Source: Carboxylicivirga caseinilyticus (GTDB taxonomy: Bacteria > Bacteroidota > Bacteroidia > Bacteroidales > Marinilabiliaceae). From it: a DNA stretch of 64,000 nt. Position 1 is the first letter of the stretch. Every line of letters starts with the position of its first letter. Shown here in pieces: positions 8,734 to 18,394 of this stretch. The DNA lies in the NCBI GenBank assembly GCA_025499705.1, contig JAFMVE010000001.1:1-64000 (forward strand), given 5' to 3'. A model generated the notes under the pieces. That model worked only from the letters and a program-made list of their open reading frames with translations, was not told where the DNA came from and ran no database searches. Position numbers and translations under genes: made by a program.

Positions 8734-9429
8734 ATGAAGAAAGCATTTTTGTTGTTCTCTTTTTCGCTATTCGTAACTTTTATATTTGCACAAAACGATA
8801 AAGAGACTAAATTAAAAACCATTTATAACCAAGGCTTTAACAACGACAAGAGCACCGATGATTTTGAGTTTTCAAATGAAGGTAAATGGTTAATCAGTAA
8901 GATGGGAAAACCCGGCAAATCGCTTAAATGTTCAGGAAAAGGTGATTACACCAGTGCTCATGAGGGCCCATCAATAATTGCAGTTTTGAAAAATTATGTA
9001 GTCTCCAGCTTTGAATTGGAGATGACTATTCAACAAAACGGAAAAAATTTCGATTTACTTGATTTTTGCATCTTCTTTGGCATAAAAGACAAAGAACATT
9101 ATTGTTATGCTCAGATTGCCGGGCATGCTGATAAAAAGACACACAATATTTTTAAAGTTGACGGATCAAAACCTGAAGTAACAGGCCAAAGTCTGAATAA
9201 AGGTGTATTGTGGGGCATTAATGAATGGCATAATGTAAAGGTGATCAGAGATGCTGATGAAAAAACAGTAAAAGTATATTTCGATGATGAATTAATACTG
9301 GAATCAAGCGATGAGTCTTTTGAACCCGGATTCATTGGTTTTGGGTCAACAAGCAGTGCTTTAAAAGTGGATAACATTAAACTATCTACAACCGAATTTA
9401 CTGAAAACACAACCTCCATTTTTAAATAA
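8734..9429 (+). CDS. secreted concanavalin A-like (LamG/DUF1080-type) protein
   Basis: This 231-residue protein has a signal peptide (cleavage after IFAQ, residue 20) and a single jelly-roll domain. The pattern resembles DUF1080/LamG-type lectin folds: alternating beta strands, a WHNVKVIRD strand, and the ending PGFIGFGSTSSALKVDNIKL that is typical of the last strands of such domains. Proteins of this fold bind or hydrolyse glycans, but no catalytic residues can be assigned. The next gene starts 5 nt downstream, so they form an operon. Confidence 0.7.
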   Translation: MKKAFLLFSFSLFVTFIFAQNDKETKLKTIYNQGFNNDKSTDDFEFSNEGKWLISKMGKPGKSLKCSGKGDYTSAHEGPSIIAVLKNYVVSSFELEMTIQQNGKNFDLLDFCIFFGIKDKEHYCYAQIAGHADKKTHNIFKVDGSKPEVTGQSLNKGVLWGINEWHNVKVIRDADEKTVKVYFDDELILESSDESFEPGFIGFGSTSSALKVDNIKLSTTEFTENTTSIFK

Positions 9430-9434
9430 ACCCT

Positions 9435-10667
9435 ATGGCACTGAATTATTTGTGGATTGCTTTCTTTTTAATTGCTTTTGTGGTTGGACTGGTACGACTG
9501 ATATTTTTTGGCGATATGGAAGTTTTCCCCAATATGATCAATGCCACATTTGATAGTGCTAAAACCGGTTTTGATATATCCCTTGGATTGACCGGAGCAC
9601 TCACCTTATGGATGGGACTAATGAAAGTTGGTGAAAAAGGAGGCATGGTACAACTTATGTCAAGACTTATCGGTCCTTTCTTCAGTCGTCTCTTCCCTGA
9701 ATTGCCTAAAAATCACCCTGCCTATGGAAGCATGATGATGAACATTGCTGCCAATATGTTGGGGCTCGATAACGCTGCAACACCAGTAGGCTTAAAAGCC
9801 ATGAAAGAATTGCAGGAATCAAACCCGCATAAAGACACTGCATCCAATGCTCAGATCATGTTTCTGGTCCTTAACACAAGTGGGCTAACCATCATCCCGA
9901 TAAGTGTTATGGCAATACGTGCAACAAAAGGAGCTGTTAACCCATCAGATATATTTCTACCCATCCTGTTAGCTACCTTTTTCAGCACTTTAGTTGGAAT
10001 TATTTCGGTTTCTGTAGTTCAGAAAATCAATCTTTTTGATAAAGTTATCCTTGCCTATCTTGGTGGTTTTATCACTTTAATCGGAGGTCTTATCTGGTAT
10101 CTTTCAACCTTACCTCGAGAAATGATTAATACTGTTTCATTGTTGGGTGCCAACCTTTTACTTTTTTCCATTATTGTTGCATTTATCGTAATGGCTTTAC
10201 GTAAAAAAGAAAATGTGTATGACGCATTTATCGAAGGAGCCAAAGAAGGTTTTGGTATAGCCATAAAAATCATTCCATTCCTGGTTGCCATTTTAGTGGC
10301 AATTGGTGTGTTTCGTGTATCAGGAACAATGGATTTTATTGTTAATGGTATTGGAGATGCATTTGCTTATATGGGTTTGGATGCTCGTTTTGTTGATGCA
10401 CTTCCGACAGCTTTTATGAAACCTTTGAGCGGAGGAGCTGCCCGTGGTATGATGGTAGATGCCATTCATACTTTTGGTGTAGATTCTTTTGTTGGTAAGG
10501 TAGCAAGTACCATTCAAGGTTCCACAGATACTACCTTCTATGTATTAGCTGTATATTTTGGATCGGTAGGCGTTAAGAGAACACGCCACGCAGTTGGATG
10601 TGGTTTATTGGCCGACCTTGCAGGAATAGTGGCCTCCATCTGGCTGGCTTACCTTTTCTTTGGTTAA
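9435..10667 (+). CDS. SpmA/SpmB-like nucleoside-recognition (Gate) membrane protein
   Basis: This 410-residue polytopic membrane protein has two Gate/nucleoside-recognition-type halves, as in fused SpmA-SpmB proteins of non-sporulating bacteria. The first half carries [20 protein letters not shown] and [17 protein letters not shown]. The second half carries the matching [15 protein letters not shown] and [15 protein letters not shown]. The substrate of the family is unsettled. Its 3' end overlaps the 3' end of the convergent histidine kinase gene by 4 nt, leaving no room for a classical terminator between them. Confidence 0.85.
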   Translation: MALNYLWIAFFLIAFVVGLVRLIFFGDMEVFPNMINATFDSAKTGFDISLGLTGALTLWMGLMKVGEKGGMVQLMSRLIGPFFSRLFPELPKNHPAYGSMMMNIAANMLGLDNAATPVGLKAMKELQESNPHKDTASNAQIMFLVLNTSGLTIIPISVMAIRATKGAVNPSDIFLPILLATFFSTLVGIISVSVVQKINLFDKVILAYLGGFITLIGGLIWYLSTLPREMINTVSLLGANLLLFSIIVAFIVMALRKKENVYDAFIEGAKEGFGIAIKIIPFLVAILVAIGVFRVSGTMDFIVNGIGDAFAYMGLDARFVDALPTAFMKPLSGGAARGMMVDAIHTFGVDSFVGKVASTIQGSTDTTFYVLAVYFGSVGVKRTRHAVGCGLLADLAGIVASIWLAYLFFG

Positions 10668-12334
10668 GCAGAAATATGTGAAAGAATATTTTCTTGTGAA
10701 TGAGGCTGCTTACAAGGTATTTCGATATAAAAAGTACTACCGGATTCAGGTTCTGATTCAAGCCAGATAATACCTCCCAGCATTTTTACATATTCTTTGG
10801 TAATAGATAAACCAAGACCCGATCCTTCAAATTCGCTTGAATAAGAGATATCAGCTCGCACAAACTGATTAAAAATCACTTCCTGTTTATCCTTACTGAT
10901 ACCAATACCTGTATCACTTATTGCAAATCGGGCAAAGGTTTCTGAAATAGAAAAATTGATGGTTACCTTACCTTTATATGTAAACTTAATTGCATTCTTT
11001 AGTAAGTTGGTTAAAATGGAATGAAGCTTATATTCATCCGTTCTTATTTTACAAGGATGGATACAATCACCTTTTTCAACCACCAACTCAATACCTTTCT
11101 CTTTTGCTTCAACACTGAAAAACTCACCAATTTCTTGAATCATCTGCTTCAGATCCAGATCCTTTAGTATTAGCTTTTCAGCACCTGATTCTATTTTAGA
11201 TATATCAATGATGTTATTGATGGTTGACAACATTCGGGCACCACTTTTCTGAATCAGACTTATATAATAGCTCTGTTCTTCCGACCCGTAATCAGCAGAC
11301 TTAAGCAATTCTGAGAATCCAAGAATACCATTCATTGGAGTACGAATCTCATGACTCATATTAGCCAAAAAAGCAGATTTCATCTGGTCGCTCACTTCTG
11401 CTCGTACCTTTGCTATTTCAAGCTCCTGTCGAATTATATTATTCAGTTCTAACTGATGTTGCAGATGTTTGGTTTTCTGCCTCACCTGCTTCTTTAACAA
11501 CCGATTGAAAAACAGTAATATTCCGATAATAAGACTTAATACAATACCACCAATGATGATATCTTTAATATAGTATCTCCAACTATTAACTGGTTTATCA
11601 AACTCCCTGATCCACTTGTCATATATTTGCTGGTAAGTACCATTAGCCATAATGATTTCCAAACCATTATTTAGTATCTCGGCCAGTTCGGGATATTCGC
11701 TGCTTACCTTAAAGCCCATATTTCTTTCCAGAAACACATCATTGGTAGCCTGTACAAAATTGAAATTCAAATTCTTTGCAAAATACTTGCCGGCATTTTT
11801 CTGAGCTATTGCACACACAACATCTTCTCGTTGTAAAGCTTTAAACAGCTCTTCATAATTATTGACGAAAATAAAATCGGAATTAGGATTTAGCGAAAGC
11901 ATATAATGCTCAAGAACATCATTCTCCCAAAGCACCACTTTAGGTCGCTGTTCTGTTCTTATATCTTCAACAGATAAAAAGGATCGATAATCACTATTGT
12001 AGAAAAAACAATGACTGGTACTTATTACTGAACGTGTATAAAAGTATTTTTCATCCGATGAACCGGGATAATGTACGCCGGCTACAGCCTGTATTTCACC
12101 TGAATCTAATAAACTGACAATTTCCTCCCAATCACCAATAGAGATCTTAATCCGATTATCATAGATGTTATTAATTGCTTTTATGATATCAATATTAAAA
12201 CCAACCATCTCACCATTAGTGTTATAAAAATGATAGGGTGGATAATTATGGCTGACCATAACATGATATTGTCCCATTGCATTCAATCTGGGCAATATCA
12301 GGGTAAATAAAAGAATGTAAAATATGGTCCGCAT
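10664..12334 (-). CDS. sensor histidine kinase with periplasmic solute-binding domain
   Basis: The frame opens with TTG at 12346, but the ATG at 12334 begins a good signal sequence ([17 protein letters not shown]), giving 556 residues. After it comes a family-3 solute-binding domain (about 25-250: [20 protein letters not shown]). Then come a membrane segment (about 255-280), a coiled stretch, the HisKA dimerisation domain with H328 ([10 protein letters not shown]), and the HATPase domain with N, G1 (DTGIGI) and G2 (GSGLGL) boxes. No receiver domain is fused and no response regulator is adjacent, so it is an orphan kinase. The ligand is probably an amino acid or small polar molecule. Confidence 0.92.
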   Translation of the reverse strand: MRTIFYILLFTLILPRLNAMGQYHVMVSHNYPPYHFYNTNGEMVGFNIDIIKAINNIYDNRIKISIGDWEEIVSLLDSGEIQAVAGVHYPGSSDEKYFYTRSVISTSHCFFYNSDYRSFLSVEDIRTEQRPKVVLWENDVLEHYMLSLNPNSDFIFVNNYEELFKALQREDVVCAIAQKNAGKYFAKNLNFNFVQATNDVFLERNMGFKVSSEYPELAEILNNGLEIIMANGTYQQIYDKWIREFDKPVNSWRYYIKDIIIGGIVLSLIIGILLFFNRLLKKQVRQKTKHLQHQLELNNIIRQELEIAKVRAEVSDQMKSAFLANMSHEIRTPMNGILGFSELLKSADYGSEEQSYYISLIQKSGARMLSTINNIIDISKIESGAEKLILKDLDLKQMIQEIGEFFSVEAKEKGIELVVEKGDCIHPCKIRTDEYKLHSILTNLLKNAIKFTYKGKVTINFSISETFARFAISDTGIGISKDKQEVIFNQFVRADISYSSEFEGSGLGLSITKEYVKMLGGIIWLESEPESGSTFYIEIPCKQPHSQENILSHISA

Positions 12335-12703
12335 TCCAAAAAACAATTTTATAGAAAATTCAGGTGTTTATTTTTTCCAGAGTTATTTACGATCAATCTT
12401 ATAAATCGTTACACTATTTACATATTAATGCCTTTTTAAGAAAGTAATTCTCAATTGAGCACATATTTCTTTTTCAACCCTGAAGTTCTGCGAAAATAAA
12501 ACACTTTTAAACATTATTGCTATTCAGAATTAAATAAATCAACCAACACAAACCTCATATAGTTGTTTTTCTGTTTATTACGAGTTTTACATTTTTTCAC
12601 ATTTACACATTTGTGCAAGTTTAAAAACCATTTGTGTAAGGGTGTAGCTTCCATTCGTAGGTAAATTCGACGAAAATATTGTTCACATTAAACCACCAAA
12701 TTT
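12335..12703. other. intergenic region between the divergent kinase and PUL
   Basis: A 369-nt AT-rich spacer between divergently transcribed genes. Its PUL-proximal part contains the duplicated CATTTGTG operator at 12606-12639 and a possible TAAATTCG -7 element at 12662-12669. The kinase-proximal part shows no gene or strong hairpin. Confidence 0.5.
12606..12639 (+). promoter_or_regulatory. predicted HTCS operator 1 (susC promoter)
   Basis: Two direct 13-bp half-sites, CACATTTGTGCAA (12606-12618) and ACCATTTGTGTAA (12627-12639), lie exactly 21 bp apart and match at 10 of 13 positions. A -7-like TAAATTCG follows at 12662. The same half-site and spacing recur before three other PUL transcription units. 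Confidence 0.65.
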
Positions 12704-15661
12704 ATGAATGACAAAATCAAACGATCTGTTAGAACATATTGTAATCCAATATCATTTTTTTTGATACTGGGTTTTGTTCTTACTTCATCAACCCTTTTCG
12801 CTCAAAACAGAGTTGAAGGAGTAATTTATGATGAAACGAATACACCCTTGCCAGGAGCTGCCATAATGATTAAAGGCACAAGCGAAGGAACTATTACCGA
12901 CATGGATGGTAAGTTTAGTATTGACGCTAACTCATCAGATGTTTTAGTAATTTCTTTTATTGGCTATAAAAACTATGAAATTACAGTGGCTACACAAACC
13001 TTTATTACCATCAGCCTTCAACCAGAATCTGTTGGCCTGGATGAAATTGTTGCCATTGGTTATGGAACACAAAGGAAAGGAGATATAACAAGTGCCATCG
13101 CCAGTGTTAAATCAGAGGACTTTTTAGTGGGTAATGTTCAAAATGCCGCCGATCTGATTAAAGGTCAGGTTGCTGGTTTGGTAATCACCAAAGCATCCGG
13201 AGACCCTAATGCCTCATCAAGCATTAATATCAGAGGTATGGTATCGTTAATAGGAAGCTCAAATCCTCTTGTACTGGTAGATGGAATACCTGGTGATTTA
13301 AATACGGTTGCTCCGGAAAACATAGCCTCCATCGATGTATTAAAAGATGCTTCTGCAGCAGCTATTTACGGAACACGTGGAGCCGGTGGGGTAATAATTA
13401 TAACCACTAAAGGAGGACAGCGTCAGGGCAAACCGGTTGTTTCTTATGATGGATATTATACCACTTCTGAGTTTTACAAAAAAGCTGAGTTTATGGGTCC
13501 GGAAGACATAAGAAATGGATTAACAGCTTTTAAAGATGCCGGATACGATACCGATTGGCTAAAAGGAATATCGCAAAACGCCTACACTCATAACCACAGT
13601 ATTAGTGTTACCGGAGGAACTGACAATGCAACTTATGCTGCAAATGTTACTTATCGTGAGGAAGAAGGAATTATTAAATCAACAGGAAACAATACCCTTA
13701 AAGTAAACTTTGATTTAAATCAGTACTTTCTTGACGATATGCTTAAACTTAATTTAAACATAGTAAAAGGCATTAGAAAATATGATCTTGCTGATCCGGC
13801 ATATGCTTACCGTCAGGCGTTAATAAGAAACCCAACGCTACCGGTATACAACGAAGATGGAACCTATAGGGAGGATTTTACTGTTTTGCAATATTTGAAC
13901 CCGGTTTCAATGTTGAATGAAAAAATTGGAGAAAACAGAAGTGAGTATACACGATTAACAAGTAATTTGACTTTTGAGCCAATAGATGGTTGGCAAACAA
14001 ATCTGATGTTGGCTACGCATCGCAGTTTTTCAAATAGCAAAAGCTACACTACTTCACAATTTTATACTGCAGAAACCAATAATAGGGTTGGTGAAGCCTA
14101 TCAAAGCTCATACAATGATCAGAAAGACTATTTGGAGTTAACCACTAAATATGAAAAAACATTTTCCGATCATCGCATCTCTGCATTGGCAGGATATAGT
14201 TATCAATCCAATATGCAGGAAAGTTTCTGGGCTTCAAACTATGGATTTTTAACAGATTACTACCTATACAACAATTTAGGTGCTGGAGAAGCCATTAATG
14301 ATGGTAACGCCGGAATGGGAAGTGGTAAAAGTGATGACTTACTTATTGGTTTTATCGGACGTGTAAGCTACGGGTATAAAAATAAATATAATGTATTAGC
14401 GAGTATCAGACACGAAGGCTCATCAAAATTTGGTGACAATTATAAATGGGGTAACTTTCCTTCTCTTTCGTTAGGATGGACCATCAGCAATGAATCATTT
14501 ATGTCATCCTTTGAATGGCTAAATAACTTAAAACTAAGATCTGGTTTCGGTGTAACAGGTGTTATACCGGGCGATCCATATTTGTCTTATCAAAGGTATT
14601 CAGGTGGCGCTAACTATTTTGATGGCACCCGTTGGAAGAGTGGAACGCAGGTTATATCCAATCCTAATCCTGATTTAAAATGGGAAGTATCAGAAGAATA
14701 CAATGTTGGATTTGATGTTTCTGTTTTAAATAACAGGGTTAATGCCTCAGCAAACTATTACTGGAAAAGCACTTCAGACCTACTTTATTATTACAAGGTA
14801 CCAGTACCACCATATAAATATCCTGAGATGTTGGCAAATGTTGGCGAGATGAAAAACGAAGGATTCGATATTTCGGTGAATGCCTTGCCCGTTAAGTTAA
14901 GTAACTTCCAATGGAGCACAACTATTACGGCTTCTCATAATAAAAATAAACTTGTTAGTTTATCCAACGACTTGTATGAATCAGATAATTTCTGGAATAC
15001 AGCATATGCAACAGATCCAATTTCTCTGCCAACTCATCGTGTTGAAATAGGCATGTCGATGGGACAGTTCTGGGGCATGAAGTCTGTGGGTTTGACAGAT
15101 GATGGCTATTGGTTAATTGAGAACCCTGAAACAGGAGAAGCTGTAAAATTTAATGATGATATTAAAGCGAGCGAAGATTACCGTCAATATTTAGGATCAG
15201 GTCTACCCAAAATAACAATTGGCTGGAACAACACCTTTACCTACAAGAGTTTTGATTTGGTTATGCAAATGAGCGGTCAGTTCGGACATAAAATCTTAAA
15301 CGGTCAGAGAATGTTTTACGAAAACAATTCCATCCAATACAACCGTTTAAAAAGTGCAGCAAACGATGTATATGGTGTTGCGCCGTTAGCAAACAACCTG
15401 ACTCAAACATTTGTGAGTTATTACCTGGAGGATGGAGACTATATGAAGATGGATAACATCACATTGGGCTATACCTTAAAACAAAGTAAATATCTTTCTA
15501 AAGTAAGAGTTTATGCTTCTGTAGAAAATGCATTTGTTATAACCAATTATTCAGGTTTAGATCCAGAATTAGCTACTAATTTCTTATCTGCAGGAACTGA
15601 CGATAGAGATAAATATCCATCTATTCGTTCGTATACAATTGGACTTAACATCACCTTTTAA
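12704..15661 (+). CDS. SusC/RagA-family TonB-linked outer-membrane transporter
   Basis: This 985-residue outer-membrane importer has the standard SusC order. A signal region (to about residue 33) comes first, then a carboxypeptidase-regulatory-like domain (about 36-115, VEGVIYDETNTPLPGA). The plug domain follows (about 120-235, with LVDGIPGDLNTVAPE and DASAAAIYGTRGAGGVI), and then a long 22-strand barrel ending in an aromatic residue (NITF). It imports oligosaccharides or glycopeptides with energy from TonB-ExbBD. It is the first gene of the PUL and is followed 49 nt later by its SusD partner. The operator at 12606-12639 probably places it under HTCS control. Confidence 0.96.
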   Translation: MNDKIKRSVRTYCNPISFFLILGFVLTSSTLFAQNRVEGVIYDETNTPLPGAAIMIKGTSEGTITDMDGKFSIDANSSDVLVISFIGYKNYEITVATQTFITISLQPESVGLDEIVAIGYGTQRKGDITSAIASVKSEDFLVGNVQNAADLIKGQVAGLVITKASGDPNASSSINIRGMVSLIGSSNPLVLVDGIPGDLNTVAPENIASIDVLKDASAAAIYGTRGAGGVIIITTKGGQRQGKPVVSYDGYYTTSEFYKKAEFMGPEDIRNGLTAFKDAGYDTDWLKGISQNAYTHNHSISVTGGTDNATYAANVTYREEEGIIKSTGNNTLKVNFDLNQYFLDDMLKLNLNIVKGIRKYDLADPAYAYRQALIRNPTLPVYNEDGTYREDFTVLQYLNPVSMLNEKIGENRSEYTRLTSNLTFEPIDGWQTNLMLATHRSFSNSKSYTTSQFYTAETNNRVGEAYQSSYNDQKDYLELTTKYEKTFSDHRISALAGYSYQSNMQESFWASNYGFLTDYYLYNNLGAGEAINDGNAGMGSGKSDDLLIGFIGRVSYGYKNKYNVLASIRHEGSSKFGDNYKWGNFPSLSLGWTISNESFMSSFEWLNNLKLRSGFGVTGVIPGDPYLSYQRYSGGANYFDGTRWKSGTQVISNPNPDLKWEVSEEYNVGFDVSVLNNRVNASANYYWKSTSDLLYYYKVPVPPYKYPEMLANVGEMKNEGFDISVNALPVKLSNFQWSTTITASHNKNKLVSLSNDLYESDNFWNTAYATDPISLPTHRVEIGMSMGQFWGMKSVGLTDDGYWLIENPETGEAVKFNDDIKASEDYRQYLGSGLPKITIGWNNTFTYKSFDLVMQMSGQFGHKILNGQRMFYENNSIQYNRLKSAANDVYGVAPLANNLTQTFVSYYLEDGDYMKMDNITLGYTLKQSKYLSKVRVYASVENAFVITNYSGLDPELATNFLSAGTDDRDKYPSIRSYTIGLNITF

Positions 15662-15710
15662 CGGTTACAGAAATTATTAAGGTTTTTCAAAAACTTGAAA
15701 ATAGAAAAGC

Positions 15711-17369
15711 ATGAAAATACAATATATCACAAATAGAATAGCAGCTATATTCCTTATTGCCATAATAGGTTTTAGCTCTTGTACCGATCTTACAGAGAAA
15801 CCCTTCAGCGTAATACCTGATCGTGGATATACATTTAGCAATGAAGAGATTAAGTCATTAAATGGAGATGTTTACCAGAATTTGAGATGGCTATATTGGG
15901 GTTGGAATGGAACTTTTGATATTTACGAGGAATCATCAGACTTAATTATGACTCCCCTTCGAATTGGTATTGGTTGGGGTGACTTATACGTTACCATGCA
16001 TAAACATACTTACACGGCTACTACAGGTCATTTCTGGACCATATGGAATCAGGCCTATAAAACCATCAACGGATGTAATCAGTTACTGGAGTATGACATT
16101 GTTAAAAGTGCACCGGTATCTGCTGCAGAACTAAGAGGTATCAGAGGCTTATCATACTATTTATTGCTTGATAATTTTAGAAATGTACCGTTAGATACCA
16201 TCTTTACGCGTGATGCCGGATTCTTGCCGGAACAAGAAGATCCTCAAAAATTGTTCAGTTTTATTGAACAGGAAATGAAAGATGTAAAAACCATCTTAAA
16301 AGACGAAGATATTCTTTATGGCCAATTCAATTATTATGCTGCCTGCATGGTTTTAGCTAAAATGTATCTTAATTATAATGCATGGTTCGGAACAAGTGAC
16401 AATTCTTATTACGAAAAAGCTTACAATGAAGTAAATGAAGTAATTAATGATGGCAAATTCACCCTTTCATCAGCCTATACCGAACCTTTTATGGCTGACG
16501 GATCAACCTGCTCTGAAATTATATATGCTATCGTATACAGCAAGCAATACAATGCAACCGGCAACTACCTGTCAAATAAATGTTTACACGGTGGAAGCAA
16601 AGCAACCTTCGGTCTAAAATCTGCACCCTGGAATGGTAGTTGTGCAGTGCCACAATTCATCGACACTTACGATATGGATGATTCCAGATTTAGTGATACC
16701 TGGTTGATTGGTGAACAAAAAGACAAATCAGGAGCATCTATCACCATTGATGGTACTCCTCTTATCTATACTCAATCTGTTCATAGCATTGATAATCCCG
16801 GAGCCTATCAAATGGAAGGTGCACGTTTCCATAAATATGAAATCGTTTCAGGAGAAGATGGTACCTATGGAGATGATGTTCCATTCTTCCGTTTGACTGA
16901 TGCCTATATGATTAAAGCAGAATGTTTACTTCGCTTAGGTGGATATAATGGAGAAACAGAGCAAACAGCTGCAGACATTGTTACTATGATTCGTCAAAGA
17001 GCATTTAAATCGAATCCTGAAAAAGCAATAAGAACAGTTGAGCAATTGAAAGGTCCAAGTATTTATAACTACGGACATCAGGAAAATACAGGACTTGAAG
17101 GTGAAGATGACAATTGGGTTATTACTGAAGAAGGAGGAAATGATATTGAGTTGGGTGGCCTTTTAGACGATCTTGCCTGGGAATTTGTGGGAGAACACCA
17201 CCGTCGTCAGGATCTGATTCGATTTCAATTAACAAACGGAAATAATGTTTATACAGGAAAGTCACGCTTCTGTTTTGATGCTCATAACAATTCTGATAAG
17301 AATATTTTCCCATTGCCTCAGGATTTCTTAGATGCCAACTCAAAACTTGTTCAAAACCCTGGTTATTAA
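15711..17369 (+). CDS. SusD/RagB-family surface lipoprotein
   Basis: This 552-residue lipoprotein (lipobox FSSC, Cys24) forms the lid of the preceding SusC transporter and captures the substrate at the cell surface. The SusD pattern is visible: the N-terminal TPR-like helices (WNQAYKTINGCNQLLEY; ELRGIRGLSYYLLLDNF) and the C-terminal RagB part with RLTDAYMIKAECLLRLGG and the conserved ending FPLPQDFLDANSKLVQNPGY. It is encoded 49 nt after susC and 20 nt before the next lipoprotein, in one operon. Confidence 0.95.
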   Translation: MKIQYITNRIAAIFLIAIIGFSSCTDLTEKPFSVIPDRGYTFSNEEIKSLNGDVYQNLRWLYWGWNGTFDIYEESSDLIMTPLRIGIGWGDLYVTMHKHTYTATTGHFWTIWNQAYKTINGCNQLLEYDIVKSAPVSAAELRGIRGLSYYLLLDNFRNVPLDTIFTRDAGFLPEQEDPQKLFSFIEQEMKDVKTILKDEDILYGQFNYYAACMVLAKMYLNYNAWFGTSDNSYYEKAYNEVNEVINDGKFTLSSAYTEPFMADGSTCSEIIYAIVYSKQYNATGNYLSNKCLHGGSKATFGLKSAPWNGSCAVPQFIDTYDMDDSRFSDTWLIGEQKDKSGASITIDGTPLIYTQSVHSIDNPGAYQMEGARFHKYEIVSGEDGTYGDDVPFFRLTDAYMIKAECLLRLGGYNGETEQTAADIVTMIRQRAFKSNPEKAIRTVEQLKGPSIYNYGHQENTGLEGEDDNWVITEEGGNDIELGGLLDDLAWEFVGEHHRRQDLIRFQLTNGNNVYTGKSRFCFDAHNNSDKNIFPLPQDFLDANSKLVQNPGY

Positions 17370-17389
17370 TTCTTATTTAAAAGTAAAAT

Positions 17390-18388
17390 ATGAAAAAGAT
17401 AAATATATATTTTCTGGCAACCTGCTTTTTAATAGGCTTGTATAGCTGCGAAGACTATGATGACTTTTCATCTAAACACGTCTATTCTGAAGATGAAAAT
17501 CCATACCTGAGAGTAGATGCTGATGCTACAATTATTACGGATACCGAATTTGAAGTGGGTCGTTTTGAACCTTATACTATCCAACTGGATGATTATGCTG
17601 AAAAGTTCGAAACTGAAATGGGTATGACTGTTGATCAGGTAATAAGTGGTTTAAACAACGGTACTGTTTTATTTTATAATATCAATTTGAGCAGAAATAT
17701 TTGGAATAAAGCTGCAAAAACAAAAGGAAGCAATGGGTGGTATTATAATTCTTCAGGGGTAATTTCTGCCGAAGGAGATAATAACCTTACCGCTACAGTT
17801 GAAGTAGACCCCAATAGCAAAACCCTTATTGTTAATGCATTGGAAGCTGCCAAAGCTGGAACAGTTTTTCAAATAAATGTTGGTTTTGCTGTTAATGGCC
17901 CTGATTACGATCAATATATCCGATTCCTATTTAATGTATCCATTACCGATCCATCCATTATTTTAACAAGTATTACCATACCTGCAGGAGACTACAATAA
18001 CTTTGGTATTGATTTAGAACAATATGCAGATATCATTGAGTATAATATTGGTATGACTTTAGATGATTTTGTAAATAGTTTTGACCACAATGGTGGAGGT
18101 ACTATTCATATGAATATGGTAGATATTGAATCAACTGAGTGGGATTTAACAAGCAGTTATACAGCCAATCCTCCGGGATACTGGTTAAACAATGAGGCAA
18201 AAGTGTGCAATTGGGGCGAAACAGGATTCTCTTTATATGCAGAGACTAATTTAAGTGATAAGGTTTTGTATATCGGAAGAGCACCTGAACTTGCATCTGG
18301 TAATAAATATAACCTGAGTGTTGGTTATCGGGATACATCTGATGATTCAAAATTCTTTAGATTTATAATTACTGCCACCCTTGAATAA
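17390..18388 (+). CDS. surface lipoprotein with two DUF4859-like domains
   Basis: This 332-residue protein sits in the SusE position. The lipobox is LYSC (Cys20). The acidic stretch right after the Cys (EDYDD) resembles the Bacteroidota lipoprotein-export signal, which places it on the cell surface. Two similar domains follow, about 45-185 and 190-332. Each starts with a dyad such as IQLDDYAEKF or IDLEQYADII, then an MTxDxxxxxF/L motif, and ends in a YxRFxFxVSI-type strand. I match them to DUF4859 from memory. By position it is probably a surface glycan- or glycopeptide-binding protein, but no binding residues are known. Confidence 0.75.
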   Translation: MKKINIYFLATCFLIGLYSCEDYDDFSSKHVYSEDENPYLRVDADATIITDTEFEVGRFEPYTIQLDDYAEKFETEMGMTVDQVISGLNNGTVLFYNINLSRNIWNKAAKTKGSNGWYYNSSGVISAEGDNNLTATVEVDPNSKTLIVNALEAAKAGTVFQINVGFAVNGPDYDQYIRFLFNVSITDPSIILTSITIPAGDYNNFGIDLEQYADIIEYNIGMTLDDFVNSFDHNGGGTIHMNMVDIESTEWDLTSSYTANPPGYWLNNEAKVCNWGETGFSLYAETNLSDKVLYIGRAPELASGNKYNLSVGYRDTSDDSKFFRFIITATLE

Positions 18389-18394
18389 TATTGA

